From contig CM057151.1 of assembly GCA_029962745.1 (NCBI GenBank), positions 34,831,259-34,895,258 on the forward strand: a DNA stretch of 64,000 nt, read 5' to 3'. The notes below the pieces were generated by a model that searched no databases, was not told where the DNA came from, and was given only the letters and a program-made list of their open reading frames with translations. Below, one piece after another: positions 1-12,500 of the stretch (positions are counted from its first letter, which is position 1; each line of letters begins with the position of its first letter). Source of the stretch: Echinometra lucunter (lineage: Eukaryota > Echinodermata > Echinoidea > Camarodonta > Echinometridae). A program made the translations under genes and the position numbers.

Positions 1-41
1 CCTTATGATAGATAATTCAAGGGTTAGTTTTAACAACTTAC

Positions 42-360
42 CAGTGTCTTCAATTGGTCCCCAAGTGTTCCAGCCACAGGACTGGACCAGTGCCAGCAGA
101 GAGAATACAGCCAGGATAAACCACCTCTCTGTATAGACCACATATTCCCTCTGACTCCTGGTGCTACTCAGAAGAACACTGGTAATTTCATCCCCATCAT
201 GACGTGCCACTGACCCGTTCAAACTCCGCTCCACGGATGCAGGCAGAGATCCGTTGTTGGAGTGAGGGTGCCATTCCTCAGAGTTGTTGTCCAGAGCCTG
301 AGAGAGGAGTCCAGTATGATCTTGATCTTCATTGTGGCTGTGTCTTGCTCTTTCGGACAT
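42..360 (-). CDS. SLC49A4: First coding exon of an SLC49A4 (DIRC2)-like transporter, partial
   Basis: Reading the minus strand from the ATG at 360 gives 106 open codons, then a consensus donor (gtaag, plus-strand cttac at 37-41); the rest of the gene lies beyond the left edge. The encoded stretch is a hydrophilic, Ser/Asn/His-rich cytosolic tail of about 77 residues followed by RWFILAVFSLLALVQ and WNTWGPIEDT. An Arg-Trp start to the first membrane helix followed by WNTWGPI is the signature of SLC49A4/DIRC2, a lysosomal major-facilitator protein of the FLVCR family linked to pyridoxine or heme transport. The tail holds two Leu-Leu pairs (in TGLLSQ and SVLLSS), and SLC49A4 is known to use an N-terminal dileucine for lysosomal sorting; which pair acts here is inference. 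An FLVCR1/2 paralogue is the main alternative. The sequence upstream (361 onward) should contain its promoter, but I see no clear core element. Confidence 0.8.
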
Positions 361-1848
361 TGCAGCTCGAGTGTCAATGACCAGGGCCTTACAAATATTT
401 GTCTTATCACTTTCTTATTTTGACTTTTTCAATCTTTCAGGAACCTATCATTGTTTTTATCCAACTTTATTCATTTTCTCTACTTCTTCCTGATCAAGTT
501 TCATTGCTTAACATAAGTTTTAAATCAGTGATTCATGTTGTGGCCAAATACAATGTCATGGAAGTGTAGCATTTTCCAATGGAGGGATACTTGTAAAAGT
601 ACTTAGCATGACCCCCAAAACTTGGCACTCGTTGCTTTTACAATGTATGCTGTAGGTGGAAGATCACTTACGAACTTGGTCAAGTTCAATACATATTCTG
701 CAGACCTGGCAGAAGAAATATCAAAAGAGAAACAAAGGAACAACACTTTGTAAGTTAGTCTTCTGACAGGTATCATAAGTATGATGAGAAAACATCAGCC
801 TGCAATTCGTTTTCAAAGACTTGTAAAATAGTCATGTAATTGAGAGGGGTGTTTTTTTTTTCTTCTTTGCTTTCCAATTGTTACATACATGTATTCTTTT
901 TTTTGACCAAACAAAAAGAGGAATATGACTTGCTTACCTTCATCAGTCTTGCCTAGATGGACATAGAGGTGCATGGCTGAATTGGAAGACTCTCTCCCAT
1001 TTCAGAGTCTCTGGTATTAGAGACACTGCTTACAAAGAGGACAAAAGAAGCAACACAAACAAAAAGAAAAAGCTCATTTTCCCAGCCAAATTTTTCCGTG
1101 GTCAAATGCCCATTTGTTTGGTGTGTAGATCAGTATGAACATTGTTATATGCAAACAAGTAGACAGTGAATTTTCCAGCAGATGGTGAAAATGGATACTT
1201 TTTCATGAGAAATCACATTTTCATTTTGAGCCATAGTACATGTAATCCAAAGTTTAAAGACTGCTAAGAAAATCAGTATCCAAAATGGGAGTTCTCCTAA
1301 ACAGGATCGCTAATCTTGATGAAAGTCTCTGACGGTGGAGACAGAGTCCAACTGTCTCCCAAATGGTAGAGTCTCCCATTAGCTATGCACCTCTACTAAT
1401 GAATATACAAGTATATCAGTGCAAATTTTTTAAACTATAGTTTATAAACTCATCTTCATAAAGTTGTGAATATCTCTATGACCTTCTTTCAATGATTATT
1501 CACTGGGATCCATCAATGCTTTTTAGACTCCATTAGACCTAGACTCTATAATACTAAGCCTAAGGAATTCTTTGACTTTGTCAATATATTTTCTTGTTGC
1601 AGCCATAAGAACTCTGTTAGGAACTTTTGCAGAACAACAACGGCAATTTTTGCTATCACCATGTAAATAAACTGATCAAGCTTGACTTTGTCTCTTCATA
1701 GATGTTGAGGGCTCACTTGAAGTCACTCATAGGTCAATATATAGGATCTCTATGAAGTCACTTCATTTTTTGGCAAAAATGGCAGCATGGAGTCGAATCC
1801 AAATAAATAATAAAAAACAAAAAAACAAAATTCAGCAAACCCCAGGGA
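361..1848. other. Upstream flank of the SLC49A4-like exon, no gene seen
   Basis: AT-rich sequence with no convincing exon on either strand. It presumably holds the 5' UTR and promoter of the minus-strand transporter gene. I could not identify a TATA box, CpG-rich core or first noncoding exon. Confidence 0.5.
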
Positions 1849-2061
1849 CGGTATTCTGAAAATTGTTTTATCTTTTATCTTATCTTCACTGTGTTAATTG
1901 TCATAACAAATTTTAAAAGTACTTATGATTGGTTTGAACTGCGCAAATGACCATCACGCAAGACAAAAGTGCGTGATGTGAGCAAATGGTGTAGGCCTAC
2001 ACCATTTCTGATTGCTATGGAAATTAAAATAAGAAAAGATAAAACAATTTTCAGGATACTT
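1849..2061. repeat. Small TIR element (MITE-like), about 210 bp
   Basis: The left end (ggtattctgaaaattgtttt from 1851) reappears inverted at the right end (aaaacaattttcaggatac, about 2042-2060), giving terminal inverted repeats of about 30 bp. There is no coding capacity. The same terminal motif (ggtattctgaaaat) recurs three times at 21.48-21.68 kb, so this is a dispersed family. Confidence 0.6.
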
Positions 2062-2149
2062 AAATCAAGCAGGATGGTAAGTTTTATTTTCTTTTTATTA
2101 TATATCTTTAGGCATTATTTGTCACCAGTCCATACACTGCCGTTTATTT

Positions 2150-2208
2150 CTAGCTTAAGGAAGCTATTCGTGGTTTTATTCTGATATTCAGAATAAAACT
2201 TAAGCTAG
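2150..2208. repeat. Short hairpin
   Basis: Nested inverted repeats: ctagcttaag (2150-2159) pairs with cttaagctag (2199-2208), and inside it ttttattctga (2174-2184) pairs with tcagaataaaa (2188-2198) around a 3-base loop. No known function. Confidence 0.6.
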
Positions 2209-3148
2209 TTCATTTCGTCAGTGCTGGCGACAGCTTTCCACTCCCGTGGTCTTTGTACACAAGAAGAGTGCACACACGGGAAGAGAGGTGACAAATTTCA
2301 CAATTAGGCCCATCTTTAGAGTCTACACATTATTTGGAAAGGTTAGATCTAGACCTTTAAAAACATAAACCGGCATGAATGAATTCTTGCTGGTTTTACT
2401 GGTACCGTACCACCACTCAAGCGGCTGCCTTTTTAAAGCTGCTGAGTGCGTGGGGCTGACTATAGACTCGTGACAGTCTGAGAATCTCGAGTTAAAAATC
2501 CTGTTAAAATATCCATGATTTAATAATACACAAGTTATCTGGTTATAATCCGGCTCGATATTTTGGCACCCAAAGTTAACTTAGTCTTGGGCATTATCGT
2601 GATATAGAAACCACCGTTCACTTTATTCAGTCATACTACGCATTGGTTTCCTATTTCCACCTCCATTAACAATCTCTTTGTACACAAGTGCGCGCGTCAC
2701 ACATGAACGACGTACGAGTGGTTGCCTTTTTGTCTTCCTAAAACCACGATAAGGCCCTAACTTAAAATGTTACTTCTAAGTTACATGTTTGGTTTGAAAT
2801 AACTTACCAAATCAAAGCAACTCCCAAGTCCCAGCCAAATAAGAATTCGCTGCCAACGCAGAGAAGAGCGAGAGACGAGCTAGCACTAGCACCAGCACCA
2901 GCACCATATCCATACATGTTACGTTTGCGGCAGCGGCAGGCATGTATAGTACACCGCGCGCGCCGGCTAAAAGTTCATTGACCTTGCTTTATTCAATCAA
3001 AACAAACGAGTTCTCGTGATGGTTTGGTTTGTTTTGTTGACTCGTACTCGTACTCGTGTTAATCAGCTGATCTGGGTTGATGCGGGGGTGTGGCTATGTC
3101 TCTGATGGTTATAGAGATCATCTTGGGCTATGTAGGCGGCGATCAAAG

Positions 3149-3183
<35 letters not shown>

Positions 3184-3656
3184 TATCGCAATAAAAGCTT
3201 TTCATCTCTCTCTATCTCTCTCTCTCTCTCTTCTCTCTTTCTCTCTATCTCTCTGTGCAAGAATGTTCTGTATCAAAATTATAGAGTTATTTTCATCATC
3301 AAGAAATTTTACCCGTTCGACCTTTACATCGGTAGTTGAAAATCACATGTAAAGTTAATAGGTTGTCATTGTCATGTTCCTTTTCTGTACGATAGTGGAT
3401 CCACAAATCTGCAGTCAGGAAGAGGGGCGGAGGCATTGCTATGGGCAAATCCTACGCTGAGATAAAGTTAATTAAAATGAGCGGATCAGAATTTTAAAAA
3501 GAAATAAACGCCTTTTCACATCCCTCTCTTTCTCTTTTTTGTATCAACCATCTTGTAGAGTTAATTTCAGCATCAAGTAATTGATATTCATCAAGACATA
3601 GTTTTCATTAAGAAATAACAGAGTACCCGCTCATCGACGGTAGTTCACTCTTATTT
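2209..3656. other. Noncoding stretch with G-run and CT-rich microsatellite
   Basis: Contains an unbroken run of about 31 G at 3151-3181 followed closely by a (CT)n-rich tract (about 3204-3255). A GC-rich patch lies near 2930-2970 (cgcgcgcgccggc). Translations across these tracts are low-complexity artefacts. No gene seen. Confidence 0.6.
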
Positions 3657-3874
3657 CCACGGTGTCAAATTGACTCGGAAACGGCGTCAGCTGCATGGGA
3701 GTCATCTCTATTCCGAGTTAAAGTGACTCGTTTTCCTAGTTACTTTGACTCGGAATTAGAGTCGAGTCTCAGCTAATGCCACACCATTCCGAGTCAAATT
3801 TAGTCGGAATCCGATTCACTTCAACTCGGAATAGAGTTGACTCCCAGCTGACGCCGTTTCTGGACACCATGGAA
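3657..3874. repeat. Foldback/TIR element, about 215 bp
   Basis: gaaacggcgtcagctg near the left end is matched by cagctgacgccgtttc near the right end. The pairing extends outward (ccacggtgtc against gacaccatgg) and inward (ctctattccgagtt against aactcggaatagag). Shorter copies of ttccgagt lie between the arms. Non-coding MITE-like element. Confidence 0.65.
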
Positions 3875-3999
3875 ATATATAAGTGTTGAAAAATCACAAA
3901 CAAAATTGAAGAGGTTGGATGTAATGTTCCTTTTCATCATCATGGGCTGCATTATGCACAATAGCGGATTCACCAATCTGTGGTTAGAGAGAGATAGAG

Positions 4000-4110
<111 letters not shown>

Positions 4111-6192
4111 AAATCCAAAACAGGGCAAAAATAAATCAGAAGTTTCTCATTTCCTGCATGGTGACTGGTGTCTTTCTCTGCCTGCCTGCGGCTGCATGAG
4201 GGCACGCGACCCGGGCCCGAGCTTTCTACCCCCTAGGGTAGCACGTGGATTTACAGCCTCTTTGAATTGATTTTTTTTTTTAAGACGTTGCTTATCCTCA
4301 TCATGGGGCAGTGTCACTTAGAAGAACTTCGAACATCTCCATAATTATCGATTATGAAGCACTGAATGTAAAAAATGAAACATAATCTCAAGTGTGGTCA
4401 CGGCTTCAGACCATGGTTTCCTTTATAATAGCTTCTTTATCAGGGGCGGCGGAGCATCCTTCAAAGTGGGAGGGGGCACCGTCGAAAAGGGGCACTTTTG
4501 GGGGGAAAGGGGACATTTACAAAGAGTGAACACAGGAGGGGAAAAAAGCGTTTTAAGGCGTTACAACGCGTTGGTATAATACCCCTACATTCTTTTCAGG
4601 ATATCATTTTCGATTTTTTTTCTAATCTTTACACAACTTCTTTGCAGTTTTGAAGACTGTTTTACTCGTTTGCGAGCGAGCGATTTTTTTTTTCTTCAAT
4701 TATTTGCTGAAGACCACGGTATTTGCATTATTTACAGTGATTTGATGGCAAAGATAGGCCTATCGCAAACTTTTTTAGGGCTCCTCCCTGTCATTCAGCC
4801 ATTAACCTGGTCGTTTTCCTTATCGACCAAGCTATGATTTTTCAATGCATTTTTTAGGTCTCACGACGGATATTTCATTAGAGTAAAAAAGATCAAAATG
4901 AAAAGGGTTTTTAGATTTGAGCACAATCTTGACATGAGTAGGAGCATGGATAAGACTTGATCGTTGGCACACTCGATAATAATTGCTTGAGACATAATAT
5001 GTAAGTGCGAGAGAGCGTAGCAAGCGAGCTTTGGAAAAAATGAAAAAAAAAAAAAAAAAAAAAAAAAAACATTCCTCATCACTTCACTTTAGGGCCGGCA
5101 TCGCTGGTTCTTATAAAATTTTTGGGCGTTGTGCCCCTTGCTCTTGCCTCATGCTCCACTGCCTCATCCTTATTATATACAATGAATTATGAAGCTTCTC
5201 TGATTCTTTGGAGCTAGGATATACATTTTTAATGGCTATTTTAGAGACATTAAATTCAGTCACTACCAGATGTGAAAGGAGGGGGTGGCTCAAGAGAACG
5301 TGTGCTAATCAGAGGTAAAAAAAAAAGAAGTATCAGATCTGAAAGGTCACTTATCGGAAGGAGATCGACTTGCAATACATAAAACGAAAAGGGTTACTGA
5401 AAGGGGGCACTTATCATTAGAAGTGAAAAGGGACACGTATCAGATTCGAATCTAAAGTCAGCCTATGAGTGCCAAATCTAAAGCTAAAGGGCCCATGCCG
5501 AAATGGAAAAGGGACTTATCAGGAAACAAAAGGGGAAATTGTGGCACTTATAGCATGTTAACATAAGGAGAAATATAGGACATACATGTACTAGAAAGGA
5601 AAAGGAGCATTTATCAGAAGTAAACTGGGGCATATATTCATGCATCAGATTTTAAATGAGAACTTGCTCAAGGAGAACTTATAGTGCAATTGCTCTTCTG
5701 CACTCAGCAGAAGGGCAATTGCACTATTAGAACCGAGTGGGCAGTCAAAACTCAAAAGGGGCACTTATCACATTTCAATAGGCCCGACATTTATTACAGA
5801 AGGGGAAAGGGCACTATGAAAAAAGGGGAAGGGCCACTTATAGGGGAAAAAAATGGAGCAGTTGTAGGATTTAAGAAGGGCAACTTATAAAGCGAAAAAA
5901 GGGCACTTACTAAAAGGTGGAAGCTAGGCACTCATTAAAAACAGGGGTCTTTGTAAAAGGAAAAGGGGCGGAAAATGGGGCACTGAACAGGTATGAAAAT
6001 GGGCATTTTCATGGGTAAAAGGAGGCACTCTTTGAATGCTTGGAAAAGTGGGGGGCTCTGGGGCCTGGGCCCCCTGCCTCCCGCCGCCGCTGCTCTTATA
6101 TGCAGAAGAACTAGAACGACGGAGTGCAGTGGTCGGTACGTGCACTAAAGATCCTTGACACACGTTCATGGATACCATCTGGGGGCACATCA

Positions 6193-6560
6193 AGTTCAAG
6201 TTCAAGTTCAAGTTCATTTATTTCTTTCCGCAATAACCAGGAAACAATACACACATGTACAATATCAATAAGGTTCACAAACAACAAGAATAAAACCTTA
6301 TGAGCAAAGAGCTGAAAATATCGAAAATATGGGAAAGAGGTGGTCTGTATTGAAGCAAGGCTTGTTAAGCACCGATCACCTTTATTACAACAAAATATGT
6401 ATGATATAATATAATTAAACATCTGCATTAAAAAAAACAACAAGCAAATGCAGATAAAAGCAAGAAAAAATGTATATATACAGTAATGACGTAAGAGAAA
6501 AAAAAAACTAACTAGAGTAAGACAGAGGAAGGGAAGTACACATGACAATACAAGGAAATC
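6193..6560 (-). mobile_element. LINE 3'-end fragment (minus strand)
   Basis: On the minus strand this segment ends in a short tandem tail of aacttg units (plus-strand caagtt repeats at 6193-6215), preceded by a noncoding AT-rich 3' region. That is typical of CR1/RTE-type LINE 3' ends. No reverse-transcriptase residues remain, so the class is uncertain. Confidence 0.4.
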
Positions 6561-6905
6561 TAATACATATCCCAGTTAAATATTAAATGATACTGATAAA
6601 TGCCCCTTTTCCTTGCTAGTACAGTATGGCCATTTTCTCCTTCTATATAAATTTGCTGTAAGTAACACAAGTGCCCCTTTGGTTTTCTGATAAAGTGCCC
6701 CCTTTCCATTCTGGCTTTACCCCCTTTTAAAACTTGGTTTCTGATAAGTGCCTCTTTATGCTTTCTAATAAGTGCCATTTCTCCTTACGTCCCCATCAAA
6801 TTTGATAAGTTTATTCCCTTTTATATTTTTAATGAGCGTCCACTTTGATTATAAGTAACCCTTTTCGTTTAGAGTATTGCAGTTCATCTTCCGTGTGTTC
6901 TCCTT

Positions 6906-6907
<2 letters not shown>

Positions 6908-6982
<75 letters not shown>
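6908..6982. repeat. (TA)n microsatellite
   Basis: About 37 uninterrupted TA units at the centre of the foldback. The alternating Ile/Tyr reading is an artefact. Confidence 0.95.
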
Positions 6983-6986
<4 letters not shown>

Positions 6987-7874
6987 ACAAGGGAATATAT
7001 CTCCCTTTTTGCGCCCCCTTTTCTTGTGTCATTCCCCTCTCATTTATTCCTTTTCACATCTGGTAAGTCACTTGGATGTTCTAATGCAACAAAAGTGTTA
7101 TAGACCGTTTCAGCACATCCAATGGAACATTTTGTAGAGTCTCTCAAATAGCAATGTGTATAGCTCCAAAGAATCAGACAAGCTTCTGCATATTTATTAT
7201 GTAAAGATTAGAAAATATATGTCAAAATGATCCTTAAAATTGTGTTAAATAGAATGTAGGGGGTGTACCAACGCCTCACCTGTTTTTTTTTATTATTGTT
7301 TTTTTTTATTATTATTATTCTCGTGTTCAACCTCCGTAAGTGCCCCCATTTCTTTTTTTTTTTTTAAGTGCCTTTTTTGCTGGTACCCTGCCCGTCGGTC
7401 ATCTTGCCCCCCCCCCCCCCATGGCAGGCGCCGCCCCTGATAAAAACCTCATACATGTCAGCAGTTTAAAGGAGGATTTGTTGTTATGAGCAGTGTTTCC
7501 TCTCTAAATGATATAGTAAAACAAGGATGACCAAAAACTTTTTGATCAAAGATATTTCAAATTCGTACAGGTCATATAGTTTATGTTTCACTTTGCCCAA
7601 AATTCGTAAGAATAGAAGTACACAGACTATTTTGATGCGTATCTATCTGCTTTTGTTTGCATTTTATATTGTATCGTGAGTTCTCTCATGAATTTTGTGA
7701 CGGACAGCGTAATAAAACGTCACAAACGTCTCTTTGTGATTAAGCTTGATTGTAAAGAAAATTCAGAAAACATGAACTGCATCTGTAAGGAAAAAAGGGA
7801 GGCAGAAAGAAACGCAGAAAACAGTTAATATGGCAATTACGCAAAATAAATGTTTTCAAACATTATTGTATGTG

Positions 7875-8405
7875 CAGAGCCCCGCCCCGCTCTCCACCGT
7901 GATGGACTACCTTCCATTAATCATTCCATCTCCTAATGCTATAAAGTTAATTTTGAATACCTTCTTCTTTTAATCCAGGTTTGTTTGAAAAGCTTAATCA
8001 TGTATGTTTGTTATCATATTTATTCTTTCTTCTTCTTCTTCTTGGTTCACCTTCTCACTTAATTCAGAGTGAATGAGGTAATGTATCTTATGGTAGTTTT
8101 GTCATTGTCAATTTTCATGATTTTGCGTCTCTGCCTGTAGACATTGCATAATAAAGCCGAACAGGATTCCATTTTCGACTAATTTACCTGAATACGTTGA
8201 ATGTATCGACAGATTGGTCAATAATATTGGTCTGCATAATATTTTCATATTTATAAAGACAAGAACCTCGCCAATCCCCACCCCCCCCCCCCGCCTTTTG
8301 TGAAGTTGGCTGAAGCCCTCCCGGTGTACAGAGCCCCACCCCGCTCTGTACCGTGATGGACTACCTTCGGTTAGCCACTGCTAACCGATTATTCCATCTC
8401 CGATT
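7875..8405. repeat. Two direct copies of a 70-bp hairpin-forming unit
   Basis: Copies at about 7875-7937 and 8329-8404 share cagagccccrccccgctct followed by accgtgatggactacctt. The second copy is itself palindromic (ggtgtacagag against ctctgtacc, and cggttagc against gctaaccg). Unclassified repeat. Confidence 0.55.
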
Positions 8406-8930
8406 TTTCATGAATTTTCATAAAATCCATATATACATCTCTCCCCACCGGAAAAGGAAAAAAATCAATAAGAAATCAGTTTTCAACTGCATTTTTACAT
8501 TCAAATATGCGTTGTTTTGTTGTTGTTCTTGTTGACAATATTACACTGAAAATATTTTTTGAATGGCTCACTGAGGCTTTTTTCATTATTGCAATCATCG
8601 ATTTTTTTTTCTCACTTTAAACAAAAGATAAAAGAAAGCATGATGTATCTAGCAGAGAATGAAGCCGGTGTACCGGTTTACGCCCCTTTGTGAAATCCCC
8701 TTTCAAAATGAAAAGAGAGCAGATCAACTCTGCCCCTTTGTTCATCAATTTCTGGATATGTAATTGTAATTCCCTCGGGACCTAGTCTCTGTTTTACATT
8801 ATAATTGATCTCACTCTTTGATGCTTTCATTTTAGTGTTCATCAATGATTTTTAAATCAGTATTTCAGTCTCTCAATCACTGATGAAAATTAAAAAAGAT
8901 AATGTGAATATATACAAATACTTACCTAGA

Positions 8931-9551
8931 TACTGTAGGCTATTTCGAAAAGATGTCAAACTATTCAATTATTTTCCTCAATTAAATTTCTTTGTAGTCA
9001 GCAGTTTGAAAATTTCTGCATGATTCTTCCACTCGAAAAAGATGGTAACTTTCCATCAGTTATTTAGAGTGTAAGAAAAAACTATGCCATACAATTTTTT
9101 AGGAAGAAATGTTGTATTTTTAGTGAGTGAAACTTAGGTTTGAATTCCAATAAAAATTGATGAGAATTCTATTTGTTTTCTGGATAAATAACTCTTACTC
9201 CTCATACCTCTGACTTTTATAACATAAGAATTTCAGACCACTGTACCATCCAAATCATAGTTAATGGTCTCACATGAAAATTTTCAAAAAAATGAAGTTT
9301 TTCGAACATTTTATACCTTTAACATGGTTAATACGTTGAACAGTTTTGTATGTTTGTTTGTTATTCTGCTTGAAACACTTTGATCTTGCTATTCTATTTA
9401 TTATCATTTTAATATGCATCATTTGCACCGATTTGAACTTAGAGAAAAAAATCATTCACCAACAAAATGATGTATGGCTGAAATTCACATCTGATATGCA
9501 ATGATGAAACCGAAAATCTAGAGTTTGACATCTTTTCGAAAACAGTATCTG
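8931..9551. repeat. TIR element abutting the kinase stop codon
   Basis: The left end (agatactg... ttcgaaaagatgtcaaact, 8932-8967) is repeated inverted at the right end (agtttgacatcttttcgaa... cagtatct, about 9526-9551). The right end lies two bases from the TAG of the minus-strand kinase gene. The element therefore supplies the start of that gene's 3' UTR, and possibly its poly(A) signal (plus-strand ttattt tracts near 9395). Confidence 0.55.
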
Positions 9552-9552
9552 T

Positions 9553-12500
9553 CTACATCACCCTTTCCAGCTCATCGAAGAGTTCGTCGACGCTGGGACG
9601 ATTGATGGAAGTGTTCAGAAGACACACGTTACCGATGGCGGTGAGATCGGCATTGTTCGATGCTGCTCCCATCAGTGTAAACAACCGTCCAAGCTGGAAG
9701 ACGTCACTCGAGACCGAGGTGTTCTGGTCGCCGAGAGCGCACTCGGGGGCGATGTGGACGTAGACCTCCTTTGGATTTCAAAGAAACAGTCAAAGACGAC
9801 TTAATTGATTATTATGTTATTTGCTACAGTTTGATTAGGGTTTATTAATGAAAATTATTCAATAAAGAGTATGCTTATGCTGACTATTTTAAGAATGCTT
9901 ACAAATGAGAAGTGTAAACAAAATGATAGTATTGAACTTTTTTAACACGATACATCCCAGGCTAGCTTCCACCAATTTTGACATGAAAAGAAACAAAGAT
10001 GAGTTCATTGTCTAGTTGTTCACCAATTAATGTAAAAGAAATTTAACTATTAATATTACAGGAATGATATATAATATTAACAAATTTTCAACACTAAAAT
10101 CACAAGAAATATGCACACTTACCCTTTTTCGGTATTTCTCCTTGTCTTCGTCTGAAAACCCGAAGGAGAAAGGGGAGGCCCGAGGACACACGAGACCGAA
10201 GTCTATGATGACAGCCTGCCATCGACCAGTCGGGGTCTTCCTCAGCAGACAATTGTCCTCTTTCAAATCATTCATGAGATAGCCCATCTCATGAATACGA
10301 CGAAGGCCCATGGCAATGTCGAGAGCAAGTCGCATACTGTGAATCGAAGAAAGAAACAAAGAAAGATAGATAGAAAAGAAGAAGACGAATAATACAGAAG
10401 AATAGTGTTAGTTATATTTTTTTATTTATCTGAACGAATACTCACAATGACCATGATAACGAGTGCTAGTTCTAAAATGAGAAGGAAAAAAAAAAAAGAG
10501 TGAGAAAAAAAATTGGAGATGAAATTCGTGTGATATGAATCTATAGAAGTTTTTATTCATGATTTATTGTACTTTTTACTTTTGAAAGAGAGAATTTAAT
10601 ACTTACAAATCCTTCTGACTTAGGACTAACTCTCGGATGCCACGGCTCAGTGTGAAGGACTCCCCTGTGGTCGTGTCGCCGATAAACTCCATCGCAAGAC
10701 CAATGGTGCCGGTGTTGATCTCAAGGCATCCAAGGAAGGTTGGGAAGTATTCATCCCTGCCAAGGATATCAAGGCAAGTAGCTTCAGCCTGGATGTTCTT
10801 CACCTTATAGATAAAGAAAAATACGACATAATTATTTATGGCAGGATTTTCTAATTATTTTATCTCCTCTCTATTTCTCAAGAATTTTAAAATGTGTAAG
10901 AAATTACGCTTCTATGAAGATAATTATGAAGGGAAATTAAGCTTAATGTTCATGATCTTGATGACAACTGTTCGCAAGTATTTTGTTTAAACTGAAGACT
11001 ATATCCACCTTCCGTGTAAGCTCCTGGAAGTCATTCGGGAGGTGAAAGGTCTTGACTGCGATGGGGACATCAGTGACCCGATGCCGGAACAGATATACCG
11101 TTCCGTGAACACCACTCCCTAGGACGACATCATCACCGCCCTGGTGGAATGACTTCAGGTCGGCCATCCCACCCCAGAGGTAGGAGGAGGCTAAGGCAGC
11201 AGCTCTGCTTGAGGTCCTCGTGGCGCCACCTACGGCCCCGCTCACTGATGGAGATCTAGAAAGATAGAGACAGAGTTTTAAAATAGTGTTTATTTCTTTC
11301 TTAATACTTTGTTTGACAATTTGCGGCAATATGGAATTGGTGTGATTTGTCTTACCGTGAACTCTGGCTAGGTGGGTGGCTAACTACAGAGGCTTGAGCA
11401 GAGATAGGAGCTGTTGGAGGAGTCCTGTTGACTGCTGTTCCTGAGTCATTAACCCTTGGGCTAGGAGACGGAGGTCTAAATGAATGATAATAATTTTTTT
11501 TTTTTTTTTAAAGGAATACAAATATTTGAAAAAGCAAGTAATTTTGATATATCATTTGACGGGAAAATATCAATTTATCAATAAACCTCTAAACAATATA
11601 TGGGATATAAAATGGTTCAGGGAAATGTTTGTAATACACTCTTTTTCTGTGCATGTTTGTGTTTGATGCTTTTTTTTTCTATTTGTTTTCTGTTCGTAGT
11701 TAGATAAATTTTTGTTTGTTTTTAGAGAAGTTAATTGTCACCATGTCATTTCAAAAGTATTTCTTGACAACAGCCTATTAAGGCTAAAATATTTACTGCA
11801 GTTTTGATATTGTTCTTGTAAGAGTATAGAGTTCATATCAATGTTATTTTTTTCGTTTCTCTCACATGATGGGGGCAGGTACACTCTGATGGATGGGTGC
11901 GGTGTCTGGTGTGTTTGGAGGAAGGGGGAACGTTCCTGGTGTTCGGGGAACGTATGGTGCTGTGTCTGGTGTAGAAGGGGAGTTGGGTGCTACTCGATTA
12001 TCTATTGGTGCTGTCTCGGGTGTTTGGGGATTACCCTCTAAGCAACTGTTATGGTATATTGTTAAGATATAGGCTTATCATTCTTCTAAAAACAGATTCT
12101 AGTTCTACATGTCATAACGCAAGATAGGCATTTCCTATACAACACATAATAATCATGATCTTTCAGAATAACTTTCAAAGCGTGCATTTTGAGAAAAATT
12201 ACATTTTACCACAGGAAGGATGTATATTCATCGGTATACGCGCTTCTGTCGTTATCATTTTCCATTTATTTACTTTCAGTTCATTTTCATGGGGGATTGG
12301 GGATGGTAATATCAGGATATTCAATTTTGTTAATTTGAACAAGTCAATATTTTATTCTTCAAAGTATTTGCCTATATTTCACAATTCACACAGATCTTAC
12401 CAAGAGATAAGAGGAGGCTGGTCAGCGTCAGAAGTAGAGATGGCGGGGTTCCAAGTCAAGTCCTGAAAATACAAAGTAGGAAAAAAGTTTAAAGCAATAT

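Larger units (their letters stand above)
4441..7439. mobile_element. Large foldback element with short hAT-like termini and degenerate internal repeats
   Basis: The left terminus caggggcggcg (4441) and right terminus cgccgcccctg (ending 7439) are inverted copies; the match extends one step outward to tttat/ataaa. The left half (about 5.3-6.05 kb) carries many degenerate copies of a gggcacttatca motif. The right half (about 6.6-7.4 kb) carries the reverse complement (tgataagtgcc). The whole is therefore a roughly 3 kb imperfect palindrome. A LINE 3' end (6193-6560) and a (TA)n tract (6908-6982) sit near the centre. CAGGGG-type termini are typical of non-autonomous hAT elements, but I see no 8-bp target duplication and no transposase ORF. 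Confidence 0.6.

Noticed and set aside
6877..7137. Ile/Tyr-repeat ORF
   Set aside because: It is the (TA)n tract inside the foldback.
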